In this document: positions 1 to 12,396 of the stretch, in pieces | Numbering within the stretch: the first letter of the stretch is position 1 | Layout: each line of letters starts with the position of its first letter | Assembly (NCBI GenBank): GCA_018136815.1 | Contig: CM030931.1 | Location: forward strand, 10,117,072-10,181,071 | From: Isochrysis galbana | Taxonomy: Eukaryota; Haptophyta; Isochrysidales; Isochrysidaceae | DNA length: 64,000 nt | Direction of reading: 5' to 3' | Notes under the pieces: model-generated | Seen by the model: the letters and a program-made list of their open reading frames with translations, nothing else | The model's database searches: none | What the model was told of the DNA's origin: nothing | Made by a program: the position numbers and the translations under genes

Positions 1-925
1 ATCAGCCATTTCGCCATTTCTCCCGTTTCTAGGACAAGCAGCCATTCCGACCAGATGACCCGTAAACGCGTCACAAAACTTGATGTTGCTGAGGGAATGG
101 TGCCTAGGTACACCTGGAACATTTAATGAGGACATGCATGTGGTAACTCAATAGCCAAGGTTTGGGACAAAATAACATGGTATGCTCATGCTCTCACCTA
201 GCAAATAGCAAAGTCCGTCCTAGTTTCTAGGACTGGTCCTAGAAAGCTGGGTACCTTTATCCTTTATCCGGTAGGTGTTAAACACTTAAACACAGGAACA
301 GTGTGTTTCTACGGAAGTCAAAAACGGTGTTTTTCACCGTGTTTCTATAGGAGACCCCTATGTCCGGAACAGAGGGCTGCGCGCTGCGCGCGCGCGGTGA
401 GTGAGCGTGCGAGCAAGGCGCAAGGCCATAGCCATAGAGCATAATCATAATCAATTCCGCCGCTTGATACTTGATTGCTTGGCCTCCCACTCCCACCTAC
501 CACTACCACCTACCACCTACCACTTAGCACCTAGCAGTTGGATGCAAGACAATCAATCATCAATCACAATCAAGCTTGACCGTTACAATTACAATTACAC
601 TCACTCCCACAAGAACTACCGGTAGCTGTGAGCTGTGAGCCTATGGGAGATGGAGATGGGGATAGGGGATATAAATATATATGTATATAATATATATATA
701 TGATATATATATGACCCGCTGTCCGCTGTTTTCGGTACTGTGTGTTTCACCGTGTTTCCAAAAAGCCAAAAACTGCTGTTTTTGGTGTGTTTCTAGTTCT
801 AGACCTAACCCACCGTGTTTCACATCTAGGGAAATAGCCTGCAGAGGCAGAGGCAGAGAGGCAGAGGCTGCTCGCGAATGCGACATCTCTGTGGGTGCGC
901 CTCCATGCGTGAGCATGGCTGGGCT
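1..925. other. Intergenic repeat-rich stretch
   Basis: I see no convincing gene here. Positions about 170-260 match, inverted, a stretch at about 27694-27790 (shared words for rev-comp of CTAGGACGGACTTTGC and GGTACC-TTATCC). Positions 290-345 and 720-835 are dense in GTGTTTC/GAAACAC words. Positions 485-540 are degenerate ACCTACC repeats and 665-712 an AT-rich TATATA tract. Confidence 0.5.
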
Positions 926-1407
926 TCATGCTGGACTTTGTACGCTTTTTTGATTTTGACAGCTCCCATAGGGGGCTGTGATGTTGGTGGCGCCGGGCCG
1001 GCCTCTCGTGCACGAGCACGAGGGCTGTACCACACAGCTGTGTAGGGGCCAGGTTCGGAGGCCTCCCCTAAAGGAGTTGGGTGGCTCGTGCTGTGGGTGG
1101 TTGTGGCTGGTGAGAGTTGGTGTGTTGGTCTGCATGGCAGCCAGCCATGGCTGCCATGCTGCCATGCTGCGTTGTTCGCATGCTTCGCGGGCCGGCGCGC
1201 GCCGCGATGTCTGATGTCTCACGCGCACCTGGTTCGGGGGGTCGTCCGAGCGCGGGCGCTTCGGTGACAGCGGCGTGTCCATGAGCAGGTCGTCGTCCTC
1301 GGCAGCATCGGCGTGGGGTGGCGAGGGGAGCGGGGAGCGGGGCGCGCTGGCGCTGGCGCGCTCCATGACCCATGACCCTATCAGTTTACTGATAGTTGTT
1401 AGGGCTT
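926..1407 (-). mobile_element. Detached 5' end of non-LTR retrotransposon (LINE-1f)
   Basis: The minus strand carries the hairpin CTATCAGT-AA-ACTGATAG (1379-1396) followed by GGTCATG and then an ORF starting MERA at 1366. The ORF has a KRPRSDD tract and Ala/Pro/His-rich sequence resembling the MERA...KRPRP N-terminus of the copies at 24694, 32539 and 44301. No reverse transcriptase follows. The 3' limit is uncertain. It is a fragment, not an intact gene. Family membership is inferred from the shared start context ATGGAGCGCGCC and the hairpin. Confidence 0.55.
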
Positions 1408-1699
1408 AGAGCAGGGGGAGATGTGCTCAGTAGGGGAAATCGAGGTCGGCTATTGAAACTGTTATAAAAACAAAACTCACGATGGACACATTAGGTGTAA
1501 GTGGGTGGGTGGGTGGGGTGGGGCGTTGGGGGCTGACCCGGCGGAAGGGAGATCCAGATCGTCTCTCCGTCTCTCCGTCTCTGTGGTAGAGTGTAAAGTG
1601 GATGGACCGATCGCCGAGAAAGGGCGAGGGGAGGCGCCGTCCTTTGAATCTCCCTAAAGTGTCTAGATCCTTTGCATCGGCCTTGGGCCTGTAGACCCC

Positions 1700-2071
1700 G
1701 AATGTCTCCAACCCCCCCCGCCCGCGACGAGTTTTGTTTTCACCCCCCCCCTCCCCCCCCCTCCCCCTTCTCCCTCCCTCCCTACCCCCCCTGCCCCACG
1801 TGGGCTTGGCACCTCGCTGTGATGAAGTTGCCTAATGAGGGGGAGCGCGGGGCGGGGGGGGGGGGGAGGGCGGGGGCGGGGGGGGGGGCCGGCGGCGGCC
1901 GGCGGCGGGGGCGGCGCGCGCGCGCGACCTCGCTGCTCCCCCCCCCCCCCCCCCGCCCCCCCCCGCCCTCCCGCCCCCCCCCCCCCCCCCTCCCCCTCCC
2001 CCCCTCTTTGCGCCTCCGCTCCGGAGCCTCAACCTCGCCTCTCCAGCCCCACTCACTCCGCTCTTCCCCTC
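1700..2071 (+). promoter_or_regulatory. Upstream/5'UTR region of ChlP with G-run/C-run inverted tracts
   Basis: Pyrimidine-rich sequence (1740-1800) is followed by G-runs (1849-1890) and C-runs (1937-2010) separated by a GGC/CGCG-rich spacer, ending about 60 bp before the ATG of the reductase. The two tracts could pair as one long G:C hairpin or form a G-quadruplex. A promoter role is inferred from position only; no clear TATA box is visible. Confidence 0.35.
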
Positions 2072-3695
2072 ATGCTCTACCTCTCCATCGCCGCCCTCGG
2101 CCTCAACTTCGGCGCGATGCGCGCACCCGCCAGCGCGCGCGCCACTGTCTCCATGGACCTCGACAAGCCCATCCGCGTCGCCGTCGTCGGTGGTGGCCCC
2201 TCGGGTGCCTGCGCTGCAGAGATCTTTGCTAAGGTGTGGGCAGACGCCTGCGTCCAGCGCATCCAGCCCAGCCCCCACGCACCAGGCTCGCTGTGCTGGG
2301 TCGCCCGACCGACTCAAGCTCTCTGAGTACCGTTGTCCCGGCTAGATCCACTAGTACTCTCGCGCCCTCCGCCCAGTCCTGCGGACCAGATTGCCCTCTG
2401 TGCGGGAAGGAGCTTGATGAACCCTTATTGCAGGCGCAAGAAGAGGGAAGCAATTGCCTGGCGCTCACTTGCCGGTGCCTTCGTGTGCGCAGGCCCCCAA
2501 CATCGAGTGCACTATGTTCGAGCGTAAGATGGACAACTGCAAGCCGTGTGGTGGTGCCATTCCGCTTTGCATGGTTGATGAGTTCTCCCTCCCGCCGGAC
2601 ATTGTCGACCGCCGTGTACGCAAGATGAAGATGATCTCGCCCTCCGGCCGGGAGGTCGATGTCGGCCGTACGCTCAAGGAGAACGAGTACATCGGCATGT
2701 GCCGCCGTGAGGTCATGGACAAGTACCTTCGTGACCGCGCTGTCGAGTTCGGCGCCACCCCTATTAATGGTCTTGTGCAGAAGATTGAGTTCGAGGGCAC
2801 CGACGGCCCTTACACAGTCAAGTACACCAAATATGAGGAGGGCTCGCCGAAGGGCTCCCCGGCCGAGGCGGAATTCGACATTATCGTCGGCGCTGACGGT
2901 GCCAACTCTCGCACCGCCAAGGCAATCGATGCCGGTGAGTACAACTACGCCATCGCATTCCAGGAGCGCATTAAGATCCCCGATGAGAAGATGGCCTACT
3001 ATGAGGATCTTGCCGAGATGTATGTCGGCGATGACGTCTCCCCTGACTTCTACGCCTGGGTCTTCCCCAAGTATGATCACGTTGGTGTTGGCACCGGCAC
3101 GGTCGTCAACCGTCCGGCCATCTCCGAGTACCAAGCCGCCATCCGCGAGCGCTGCGCGGACAAGCTTGGCCCCAACCCGAAGGTGATGAAGGTTGAGGCG
3201 CACCCTATTCCAGAGCACATGCGCCCCCGCCGCGTCGTTGGCCGTGTTGCTCTCGTTGGTGATGCTGCCGGCTACGTCACCAAGTGCTCGGGCGAGGGTA
3301 TCTACTTTGCGGCTAAGTCGGGACGCATGGCCGCTGAGGAAATCGTCGCTCTCACCGCGGGCGGGACGCGCTTGCCCACCGAGCAAGAGATCAAGGACAC
3401 TTACCTCAAGAAGTTTGACCAAAAGTACGGCCCGACTTACCTAGTCCTCGACATTCTGCAGAAGGTTTTCTACACCAACAATGGTGCGCGCGAAGCTTTC
3501 GTTGACATGTGCGCCTCGGACTACGTCCAGAAGGTCACTTTCGATTCTTACCTGTACAAAACAGTGCAGGGTAACAACCCTCTCGATGACGTGAAGCTCC
3601 TTTTCAACACCATTGGCTCGGTCATCAAGGGCAACGCTATTGCTAAGCCTGACCGTACCTTCTCCAACCCGGTCGAGTCGCTCAAGCGCTTGTAG
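2072..3695 (+). CDS. chlP: Geranylgeranyl diphosphate reductase (ChlP-type), two exons
   Basis: This FAD-dependent enzyme reduces geranylgeranyl to phytyl groups for chlorophyll and tocopherol synthesis in the plastid. Exons are 2072-2233 and 2493-3695; the GT-AG intron is 259 bp in phase 0 and the product is 454 residues. The dinucleotide-binding motif VAVVGGGPSGACAAE lies at about residues 33-47, just before the intron. The second exon has CGGAIP, VGADGANS, the GDAAGYVTKCSGEGI motif and a C-terminal region of full family length. The chosen start (MLYLSIAALG) gives a short hydrophobic segment then MRAPASARA, compatible with bipartite plastid targeting. The frame stays open upstream, but only through low-complexity Gly/Pro sequence. 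Family assignment is firm; targeting is inferred. Confidence 0.95.
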
Positions 3696-3748
3696 AGCGC
3701 TCTGCTCGCCACGGCGCGTTCTTAGTCGCGCTCGTACTGCAGTTGCTA

Positions 3749-3763
3749 GCTGGCGTCGCCAGC
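3749..3763 (+). other. 3' hairpin after the reductase gene
   Basis: GCTGGC-GTC-GCCAGC is a perfect 6-bp stem 53 nt after the stop codon. It could be a 3'UTR element; the role is unknown. Confidence 0.3.
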
Positions 3764-4372
3764 GGCGCCCGGTCACACGCGTGAGCTTTGGCTAGCCGCT
3801 TGAATCAATGTCGTCAGCGTGGGACTGACGTAGCGGCAGGCAAGCTATGGTATGACCAATCGGACATTTTGTGACTGTGCGTGACCCCATCGTCGTTAGA
3901 GGCTTTCCCACCACACCATTTACCTCCCCGTGAGTGAGTGAGGCAGCTCTTGTATTATATTGTCCCTCGCATGTGTGTGGAACCATCTTTCCGCCGCATT
4001 CATTGCGTGTGACTGCTGGCTGCAACCCCTTCTGTCTTTCACACGTTAGCCTGTTGCTAGTAGTTGCCAATAGCATTGCCATCACTGCTGTAACACTGCG
4101 TAGCATCCCCGCCTCAAATGAGCGTGTAATCTTGCTGACGGATCTGAGGTTACCACTACCTCAGATGGGAATGGAGGAGACGGAAAGGAAGCGGCGGAGG
4201 TCGGGGGCAGAGGAATGGCGGGTTCACCCGCCCCCAGAGGAGGTGGGGAGACGGGCTTGGGAGAGGCAGAGCGAGGCGACGGAGCGGACATAGCGAGAAC
4301 GAGGGCGAGCGAGCGAGTGTGGGAGCGATTTGTGGGGTAAAGTGAGTGTTGCGGGTAACGAGCCTCAGCCGG
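3764..4372. other. Intergenic, no gene seen
   Basis: Short ORFs on both strands show no recognisable domains. The last 200 bp are purine-rich. Confidence 0.4.
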
Positions 4373-4398
4373 AGATCATAAACCACATTTTATGATCT
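4373..4398 (+). other. Perfect hairpin upstream of a zinc-knuckle ORF
   Basis: AGATCATAAA and TTTATGATCT form 10-bp perfect arms around a 6-nt loop (CCACAT). The hairpin ends 22 nt before the ATG at 4421. The arrangement recalls the hairpins placed just before the retrotransposon ORF starts elsewhere in the window. Confidence 0.45.
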
Positions 4399-4420
4399 TG
4401 GAACGGGCGCAAAGTGCACA

Positions 4421-5368
4421 ATGGCATCGACAATGTCAAGAAGTGGGAAACACCGTCCATTCGCTAATCTGGGTACTAGAAAGCACCAGCTAGGGAGGGT
4501 TTACACACACCCCTTTGTACTTCTCCCGCCACTAGGTTTCACCGCGCGACTCCCTCTCCGTCGTCACGCTCCGGTTCCCCTCCCCCCCTCCTTGTATCGC
4601 GCCTGCATTCTGTCCGCTCCCGATAGGATCGTCACCTCACGTTCACGTCCCCGCCCCCCCGCCTTTTCTCTCTCTGCCTTCGCCACCCAGGAGCCACTCC
4701 TCCCCTCTCCCTGCTCCCCGAGTGTTTCGCTTAAGCCGCCGGCCTCGTTTCATCCCTCTCTTTTCCCGCGTGTCTTTCTCCCCCGCGCGTGTTTCCGTCC
4801 CTCGGGTGTCCTCCGTACGCTCAGCGCTATCTATCGTCTATCGCTCGAGCGCTCTCGTGTTCCCTTACCTCCACCGGCTGCTTCGTGTGCGGCGAGCCCA
4901 ATTGCTCCGCCCGCACCTGTCCCCGTCGTTGCCTCTCCTGTGGCGAAAAGCTGTGCCCAGGCGCGCGCGACAAACCGCTTTGCGTTGTGCGCGCTCCCTC
5001 CCCGCCCTCTCGCTCTCGCACCCTCAATGCCCTCGGCAAGTTGCGGCAAGCCCGTGCCCGAACGTGTCTTTGCCCGCCTCGCCCACCTTTGGGAGGAGCG
5101 CCACCGCCTCGACCCGCCTCAAGCCAACGTCGCCACCATCATCGACGACGAGGCCTCACTCCTCGATGTCGTCGACACCCTCGAGGGCACCACCTCGCCC
5201 TCCTCGGACGCAGCCCCCCCTCCCCCCGAGCCGCCGCTGCCGCCTCTCTTTGCCGGCTCCCTGGCCATCGCAGCCGACGCCCTCCTCCCTCCGTCCCCGT
5301 TCCCGCCTCGCCCATTCTACTCTGACTTCGCCGTCGGCTCGTCCACTCTCGGTCCTCTCTCCTCTTAA
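4421..5368 (+). CDS. Hypothetical ORF region with zinc-knuckle-like cysteines in an overlapping frame
   Basis: Two frames look partly coding. The frame 4789-5325 has CFVCGEPNCSARTC, a CX2CX4CX4C spacing like a gag CCHC knuckle with Cys for His, followed by CPRRCLSCGEKLC. The frame 4421-5368 takes over from about 5020 with plausible sequence (VFARLAHLWEERHRLD, then acidic and Pro-rich residues) up to a stop. The switch could be a splice, a frameshift or a degenerate element. Surrounding DNA is pyrimidine-rich and the N-terminal part is low complexity. It may be a gag-like retroelement piece or an unknown host gene. Confidence 0.3.
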   Translation: MASTMSRSGKHRPFANLGTRKHQLGRVYTHPFVLLPPLGFTARLPLRRHAPVPLPPSLYRACILSAPDRIVTSRSRPRPPAFSLSAFATQEPLLPSPCSPSVSLKPPASFHPSLFPRVFLPRACFRPSGVLRTLSAIYRLSLERSRVPLPPPAASCAASPIAPPAPVPVVASPVAKSCAQARATNRFALCALPPRPLALAPSMPSASCGKPVPERVFARLAHLWEERHRLDPPQANVATIIDDEASLLDVVDTLEGTTSPSSDAAPPPPEPPLPPLFAGSLAIAADALLPPSPFPPRPFYSDFAVGSSTLGPLSS

Positions 5369-5399
5369 TTCCGTCCGTCCGTCCCCCGTCCTTTTCCCT

Positions 5400-6571
5400 T
5401 TCCTTCTTTCCTCCGTTTGCTTGCGCGTCCGTCTCTCTCTCCCCCTTCCCCGCCTTTTGCGTTGGGCCTCCCCTTCTCGGGTGTCCCATCGGGGGGGGTG
5501 TCGCGGTTAGGGGGAGAGCCGCCCTTAGGTTTCCCCTTAGGGAGCCTCTCTACCTTGGTTTCCCCCCTTTGCCTTTGCGAGTTTGGTTTCGCTTTCGGCC
5601 GCGTCCCCTCCGTCCGATCGGGATTCCCCGAAACCCTCCCCCCCCCCCCTTCTCTCTTCCCAAGTGTGTTAGGTCGGGGTTGATCATGCTCGATCCCCCT
5701 CCCTCGTTTTCTTGTGTGTGCGCGCCCTTTGTTTCCTTGTTAGCGCTCCCCCCGTGTCCCGTGTGTTTCCCGCTCTTTCTCTTGTCTTCGTCCAGAGTTC
5801 CCGAGAGTCGCCCCCATGGCCGCACTCCCAGGGGCTCTGGGCGAGCTGTCTCGCCCCACGTCGCCCCATGTTCGTGCTGGCGGTGTTCCCCCTGGTGCCT
5901 CGCCTCCCTCCAGCCCCAGTGACCCCCGTGCTCAGCCCTTTGTGAGCCTGGGTGTCCCTGGTGTGCCCCATACTTGGTCACAACATTCCTTTGAGTCTCA
6001 CTCTACACACACAGCCACAGCCACTCCACTCCACGAGCAACAGTCTGGCTCTGATAGGTGTCTAGTGCGGGCTTGGCTTGGCGCTTGGACTTATGCCCAT
6101 GGCATCGCTGGCACGCGTGGCGGCCGTGTGCTACCAGCACAAAAGGGCCATAGTTTGTGCCCTTATGATAGAATCTGAACTAGCCCCCGAATGAAGGGGC
6201 AGAGGCACTCTTTGTGCAAAGGAAGGGTTCCCCTTAGTCCTTTGCGATCAGGTTTGTAGACACCAGGTTAGTAGACACGGGTGCACTTCTATACTAGCTT
6301 GGCGGGGTGGTTGGCCGTCAAAACATGGAATCTCAGGTTGCACCATCGTATGCTCAATGGGGTAGCCAGGATGGAATTCGAGCTCCCCTATCGGCCACGG
6401 AGGCGGAGATTGGATGGCACACAGCGACTACTGGTGGAGGTGTTGGACCTTGGGGTGCGAAGCCCTTTCGTGTTCCCGGATAAAACGAAAGGTGGCGAAT
6501 GCAGCTTGAAAGCAATCTTAAACGCGGCTCGTTTGAGTGGTCAATGCCGCAGCATGAATTGCCTCTCAGCT
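5400..6571. other. Pyrimidine-rich intergenic region
   Basis: About 5375-5800 is strongly C/T-biased on the plus strand. The rest contains only short ORFs without recognisable domains. The end lies in the 3' flank of the threonine synthase gene. Confidence 0.4.
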
Positions 6572-8423
6572 TCATAATGCAGAGCGTAAGTTTTTCAAGT
6601 CAACAGCCAGCCCGGTCGATGATGCGTTAGTGCCAACGTCGAGCCCCTCAATAAGATTGCGCAGCTGCAGCTTCCAGTCGTGTTTTTCCCCTCGTCGTAG
6701 CACTGCGCAGCAACCCGGCGGTAGCTTCTGCTGGGATGAGTATCCCTTTCTGGTGTCCGCTGCGAGAGCCGCTACCTGTTGCACAATACAGTGGTGATGC
6801 ACGTCTGGCATCTTGCTGAGCGCCTCCGATGGGCTCACCCCAATGGCATCCGCAACCGTGGATGCGAATTTCACAGGATGGGCGCATGCCATGCAGATCA
6901 TGGCTGATGAGGCGTCCAACATGTCAACCGTCAAGGCTGAGGCGCCTTGTGTCAGGTCCAAGGGTGCAGTAGAGAATGGTTGGTGCAAAGCCGCGGCCAC
7001 TCCGACAGCAGAATGAGGGTCGAGGGTGTATCCAAGTTCTGCAACAGCTTTGATTGTCTGAAGCGTCTCAGCATCGCTCACCGCCACCGTTTGCAGGAGC
7101 TCGCCGAGAGAAAGCACAATGGTCTCCGGCAATCGCAGGGCGCCTAAGGCTAAATCCGCACGCCAACGATTCACAGCGCCCCCATCGCCTCTCGAGGCAA
7201 AGTAAAGTATCCGCCATAGATTGTAAGGGACCTGCGAGGATTCGGTTCCAGGGTGTCAAGCCATGCGTGGTGTGCCTCGAACTGGTCCATGCTTACCTGA
7301 ATGTCCATTGAAGGTGAGATCGTTTGCTTCGCTCTAGATGTCCTCATCAACGCCCCGGACAGCACACGGTGCAAAGCATCGTTGCGATTGGTGCCGCCGA
7401 CTAGACGAGCTGGGAGCCCGAGCGCAACAGCAAGTAGCCCAGAAGCGAGTTGGCCTGCTGCGCCGCAGGGTACCTGGGTGCGCAATTCAAGGCGAGGACC
7501 ATGTGAGAAAGAGAGTTCCTCCTTTGCCAAGTAGCAGTGATGCAATTCCAGGTCTCAAGCAGCAGTAGGATAAATTAGGTGCACCTCACCGCGAATTCCA
7601 CGTCACCCACGGCGGTGGGCCTGACCCGTAGGTAAGCAAAGATGAATGTCGCAGCCTGCACCAAGAGCCTCACGATGTTCACCGAGTTCATGGTGCCTAG
7701 AGAGTGCTTTGCTCGGAAAGACGCATCATGGAAGCACGCTTCGATTGGGACATCGAGGTCATCAGAAGAACCCTCGACTCCTATGAGATGGATGTGGGGC
7801 TCTTCCGGTGGCACTCGCGCCATCTGGGCCTCCTGCACCGGCGAGATGGATGAGAACCCCTGTAGAGGATAGAGGACAAACATGCGCACGACATCTCCCA
7901 TACCTCGTACAGCCTCCATCGCAGCTGAGCCAGTATCGCCAGAAGTGCCCACCAACAGGGTCAGCTTCTTGTTTGTTTTGCGCAATAGGTGACAGAGCGT
8001 TTGGGCGAGGACGGCCGTCCCGAGGTCCTTAAATGCCAGGGTCGGGCCATGCCAGAGTTCACACACGTAGTAAGCACACTTGGTATTGCTGCTAGCACCA
8101 CGCCCGACCACAGTGGGCACTCTTATCCGCCGGACTTCGACAGTCTCTGGCGAGCCAAAGCGGGAGAACGCTTCGGCGCAGATGGCATCAACATCTCTCG
8201 GCTTGAGCGCCTCCCCGTCCGAGAGGAAGAGCTTGAGCAGCTCAGCGCACAGCATGCTGTACGGAAGCCTGGCCCACTCACGCAGCCTGGCTGGGTCGAG
8301 GTGTGGCATGGCGTCGGGCCAGAACATACCGCCGTCAGGTGCCCATCCGAGAAGAGCGGCCTCGGAGAAGGAATACGCTCGCTTGTCGCCTGCGTTGGAC
8401 AGAACCGAGACGAAGCCAACCAT
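6572..8423 (-). CDS. thrC: Threonine synthase, three exons
   Basis: This PLP enzyme converts O-phosphohomoserine to threonine, the last step of the pathway. On the minus strand exon 1 is 8423-7590, exon 2 is 7473-7297 and exon 3 is 7231-6572. The introns (116 and 65 bp) are GT-AG and phase 0; the product is about 556 residues. Exon 1 has the Schiff-base lysine in HGPTLAFKDLG (K132) and the SGDTG loop. Joining exon 1 to exon 2 gives VEFAVPCGAAGQ and TNRNDAL. Exon 3 restores the MDI-x-VPYNLWRIL segment, then LGYTLDPHSAVG and AHPVKF. The order fits the E. coli/yeast class of ThrC. No transit peptide is evident after MVGFVSVLSN; upstream the frame runs only into GA-repeat sequence. Confidence 0.93.
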
Positions 8424-9637
<1,214 letters not shown>

Positions 9638-10149
9638 ATGGCGGCACCCTCATCCTGTGACGATGCGTTCGCCCTACCAGCGGACCAGAGTAGGAGGTGC
9701 AAAGAGAAATTGTCGCATGCCGTATTTTGCGTCCTTGAGGAGGAGGGCGAGGTCCTCGAGGACACAAGATTCTCGCGCCAATTCGCTCAGCAGCTCGCAG
9801 AGCTCGTGTGGGAGTGTGAGTTGCTGCGCGCATGGCGGATGCACCTCCTTCGCACCGCAGTCATTCTGGGCCTGCGCGATCGAACAACTTTTCCATTCCT
9901 CCGTACGACTCTTGTCATGCAGGGACGACTACTTCACTAGCGGTTGATCTGGAGCACTTCATGCACCATGCACGGCGATCTTGCGTTAATGTCGATGATG
10001 TGCAACTTGCTGCACGAAAAAATCCTCGAACAAGAGAAGCGATCGAGGCCGAGGCAGTGCGAATGCGCGAGAATAAGAAGGACGAGGCAGAGAGCCGGGG
10101 AGTGAAACGGGGCAGGCCTGCTGGGAGGGGCGCTCCAAAGCATCCCTGA
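9638..10149 (+). CDS. CENP-S/MHF1 histone-fold protein, two exons
   Basis: CENP-S (MHF1) is a histone-fold subunit of the CCAN kinetochore complex and, with MHF2/CENP-X, of the FANCM DNA-repair complex. Exons are 9638-9815 and 9923-10149; the 107-bp intron has a GTGAGT donor and phase 1, giving 134 residues, close to the usual ~140. Exon 1 carries CKEKLSHAVFCVLEEEG and FSRQFAQQLAELVWE. Exon 2 carries DLEHFMHHARRSCVNVDDV then QLAARKNP, which matches the family signature of a DLE-F-HA-R helix followed by N-DDV-L-AR-N. The basic tail ends in KRGRPAGRGAPK, an AT-hook-like stretch. The join gives one extra residue in helix 2 compared with animal and plant homologues, so the exact acceptor deserves a check. 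Confidence 0.88.
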
Positions 10150-11532
10150 AGTCTTCTGTGTGAGTTCATAGACACGGCACCGCGTAAATCATGCAACACT
10201 GCGTTGGCAACATCAAGTGATACGTTGTCGGCCACTGGTCTTCCCTTCTCCCCGCCCCTGAGTATAATAATCGCCCGAGCAACGCTGCGGCTCTTCCGAT
10301 CGCCCGTAGCACGGTCGCCTCTGCATGCTGCACGCTGCGCGCTCACGCTGCTTCATCTTCCGTCTTAGTTATAGCTATAGCTATGAAATCTGGAAGAGCT
10401 AGAGCTATGAGCTATGGTTTATCAGCTAAGAGGCCGGAACCCCAGGTCGGTTTTTTTTTCGGCCGGTACACCTGCAAATCGGGTATAGCTTCTACGCCCC
10501 CCCCCTCCTTGGCGAGCGTGATTGTTTCACCCACCGCTACTACATCTCCCCCACCGTCACCCAAATCCAAATCCCAAATCCCAAAAATCATTTGCCAAAT
10601 CCAAATCTCTCCGCCAAGACCAAGACCCGAACGCCAATCTACCAGTTCCAGATCGTACATTGCCGGCAAACGGCGGGTGCTGTGAGGCTGTCATGTTTTC
10701 TTTGTTTTGCATCAAGTAAGGTGGGCCCGGCCAAATCGGCGGTAGGCGCGGCGGGAGAAGAGAGAAGAGGAGAGGGATGCTAGGGGATGGGGATGGAATA
10801 TGGAATAGCGGGGCACTGAGTTCTGAGTTGTGAGTTGTAGTTGTAGATTGTAGTTGTAGGTTGTAGGTTCCTGTGGTGCACAAGAGTGGGGTGGAATGAC
10901 GTTTTCGCTCTTTTGCTTCCCCCCCGCCCACGCCCGCCACGCCCCTTGCCTTTTCTGTTGTGGCTATGAGGTCGTTTGCTTCCATTTGGCACCACCTTCA
11001 CCTTCCACCTTCCACCTTCCTCCCCTCCATTCGACTTGGGAGGGGTGCTGTCGCATTCGCGAATCGACGCTCGTTAGGCTTCTCTTTCGTTCGGGGTTCG
11101 GCGTTTATCGTTATAATTCTCTGCGTTCTCTCGCTCTCGGTCAAAAGCTTCGCGTGGACGCCTAGGTAGGACCTTGGGCTAATGGAGCGCCCTCTCTCCT
11201 TCTCTCGAAGAGAGGGGGAGTTTCCCCACCTTTAATCTCCCATGCGCCCTCGCAAAAAGGCTCAATTTGCTATTCTCCCCGTGTCCCTTTACCTTCACCG
11301 GCGCCTGGCTCCTGGGGGCAATCGATCTCCCTCTACCCCTAGCTAGGCACTAGGCACGTCGCACATCTCTCTTCTCTCTTCTCACTTATGCGGTGGATGA
11401 GCACCAGATCCGCAGTCCGCAGTATGTACATCGTCATTGTTCTCCCGTAGGGCGGTCACACACTATTTATAAAAATTGAGGAGAATAAAACGTATAGCGG
11501 TAGGGGTAGGGTGTAAAAATAAAACGTCATGA
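10150..11532. other. Intergenic, low-complexity patches
   Basis: No gene seen. Positions 10555-10640 are dense in CAAATCC/CCAAATC words. Positions 10815-10870 are a short TTGTAG repeat array. Positions 10975-11030 repeat CACCTTCCACCTTC. Confidence 0.4.
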
Positions 11533-11676
11533 TTAGGGAAGTACACCAAAGTAAAGCGACCGGTCGACACATTCACCGACATCGGCAGGACAACTGTCTA
11601 CCGCGCCCGACTTGAGGCAGAACGTCGCTTTTGTGGCAACAAGTCGGAGAGCTTGGACTTCGACAGCTCGGTCATC

Positions 11677-12360
11677 ATGAGCGAAAGGGAAATCCTTTCC
11701 ACCTTCCTTGATCTCAGGACAGTGAAGTGTAATCACCTCGACCAGAATTTAATGCGGGCGGCGAAGGCTCTCTTCATCAGCGAGTACGTCAAATTCGCCA
11801 TGACTGCTGAGGAGTACGACCGCAAGAAAGAGGAAGAGGCACGGGCTGAAGCTAAACGCTTGCGTGATGTTGCCGCCACCCTGCCCTCAGAGCAATTATC
11901 ATCCACACCATCCTCGGCAAGTAACACGCCAGCGAAGAGAGCGCGGGCGCTTGACCGCACGACCACGAGCAAGTTGGACTCGGGAGCCGTGTACGGGGAG
12001 TCGAACGACTGGCTGTTCGAGAGCGACGCGGACAGCGTCGTGAGCGACGATGACATGTTGGAGTCGGCCATCGACGAGGTTGAACAACTCCAACGAGATG
12101 AAGAGAAGCTGCGCAAGCGCAAGATCGAGCTAGAGGACGAAGCGAAGAGGTCACTCAAACGATGGTTCAAGTTCACGGTGGATTGGAAGCGCGAGTTCCC
12201 TGACAAGTTGCATGGCAAAGACGCGGCCTGTCTCGATGCCGTCAACGACTTGTTGATGTTGGATGTAGGCATTCTTTATCGTCGCATTGAGGCAATATAT
12301 TTTCACTATGTTTTTATGGACTTGAACGTGTACGTAAGTATCGCAAAAACTAAAGACTAA
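11677..12360 (+). CDS. Hypothetical protein with acidic/coiled-coil region
   Basis: The frame is open from 11533; the first ATG is at 11677 and gives 227 residues. Sequence upstream in the same frame (KRPVDTFTDIGRTTVYRARL) looks coding, so an upstream exon or start is possible. The protein has a charged helix (EEYDRKKEEEARAEAKRLRD), a Ser/Thr-rich linker, an acidic patch, a coiled coil (EQLQRDEEKLRKRKIELEDE) and an end rich in aromatic residues. I do not recognise the family. It may be a transposon-derived ORF, since dispersed repeats follow directly. Confidence 0.45.
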   Translation: MSEREILSTFLDLRTVKCNHLDQNLMRAAKALFISEYVKFAMTAEEYDRKKEEEARAEAKRLRDVAATLPSEQLSSTPSSASNTPAKRARALDRTTTSKLDSGAVYGESNDWLFESDADSVVSDDDMLESAIDEVEQLQRDEEKLRKRKIELEDEAKRSLKRWFKFTVDWKREFPDKLHGKDAACLDAVNDLLMLDVGILYRRIEAIYFHYVFMDLNVYVSIAKTKD

Positions 12361-12396
12361 AGACGCTAACCGCTAAAAACACCAAGGGCTCGAGAA

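Noticed and set aside
2229-3422. 397-codon ORF antisense to ChlP
   Set aside because: A GC-rich codon shadow; the plus strand has clear family motifs.
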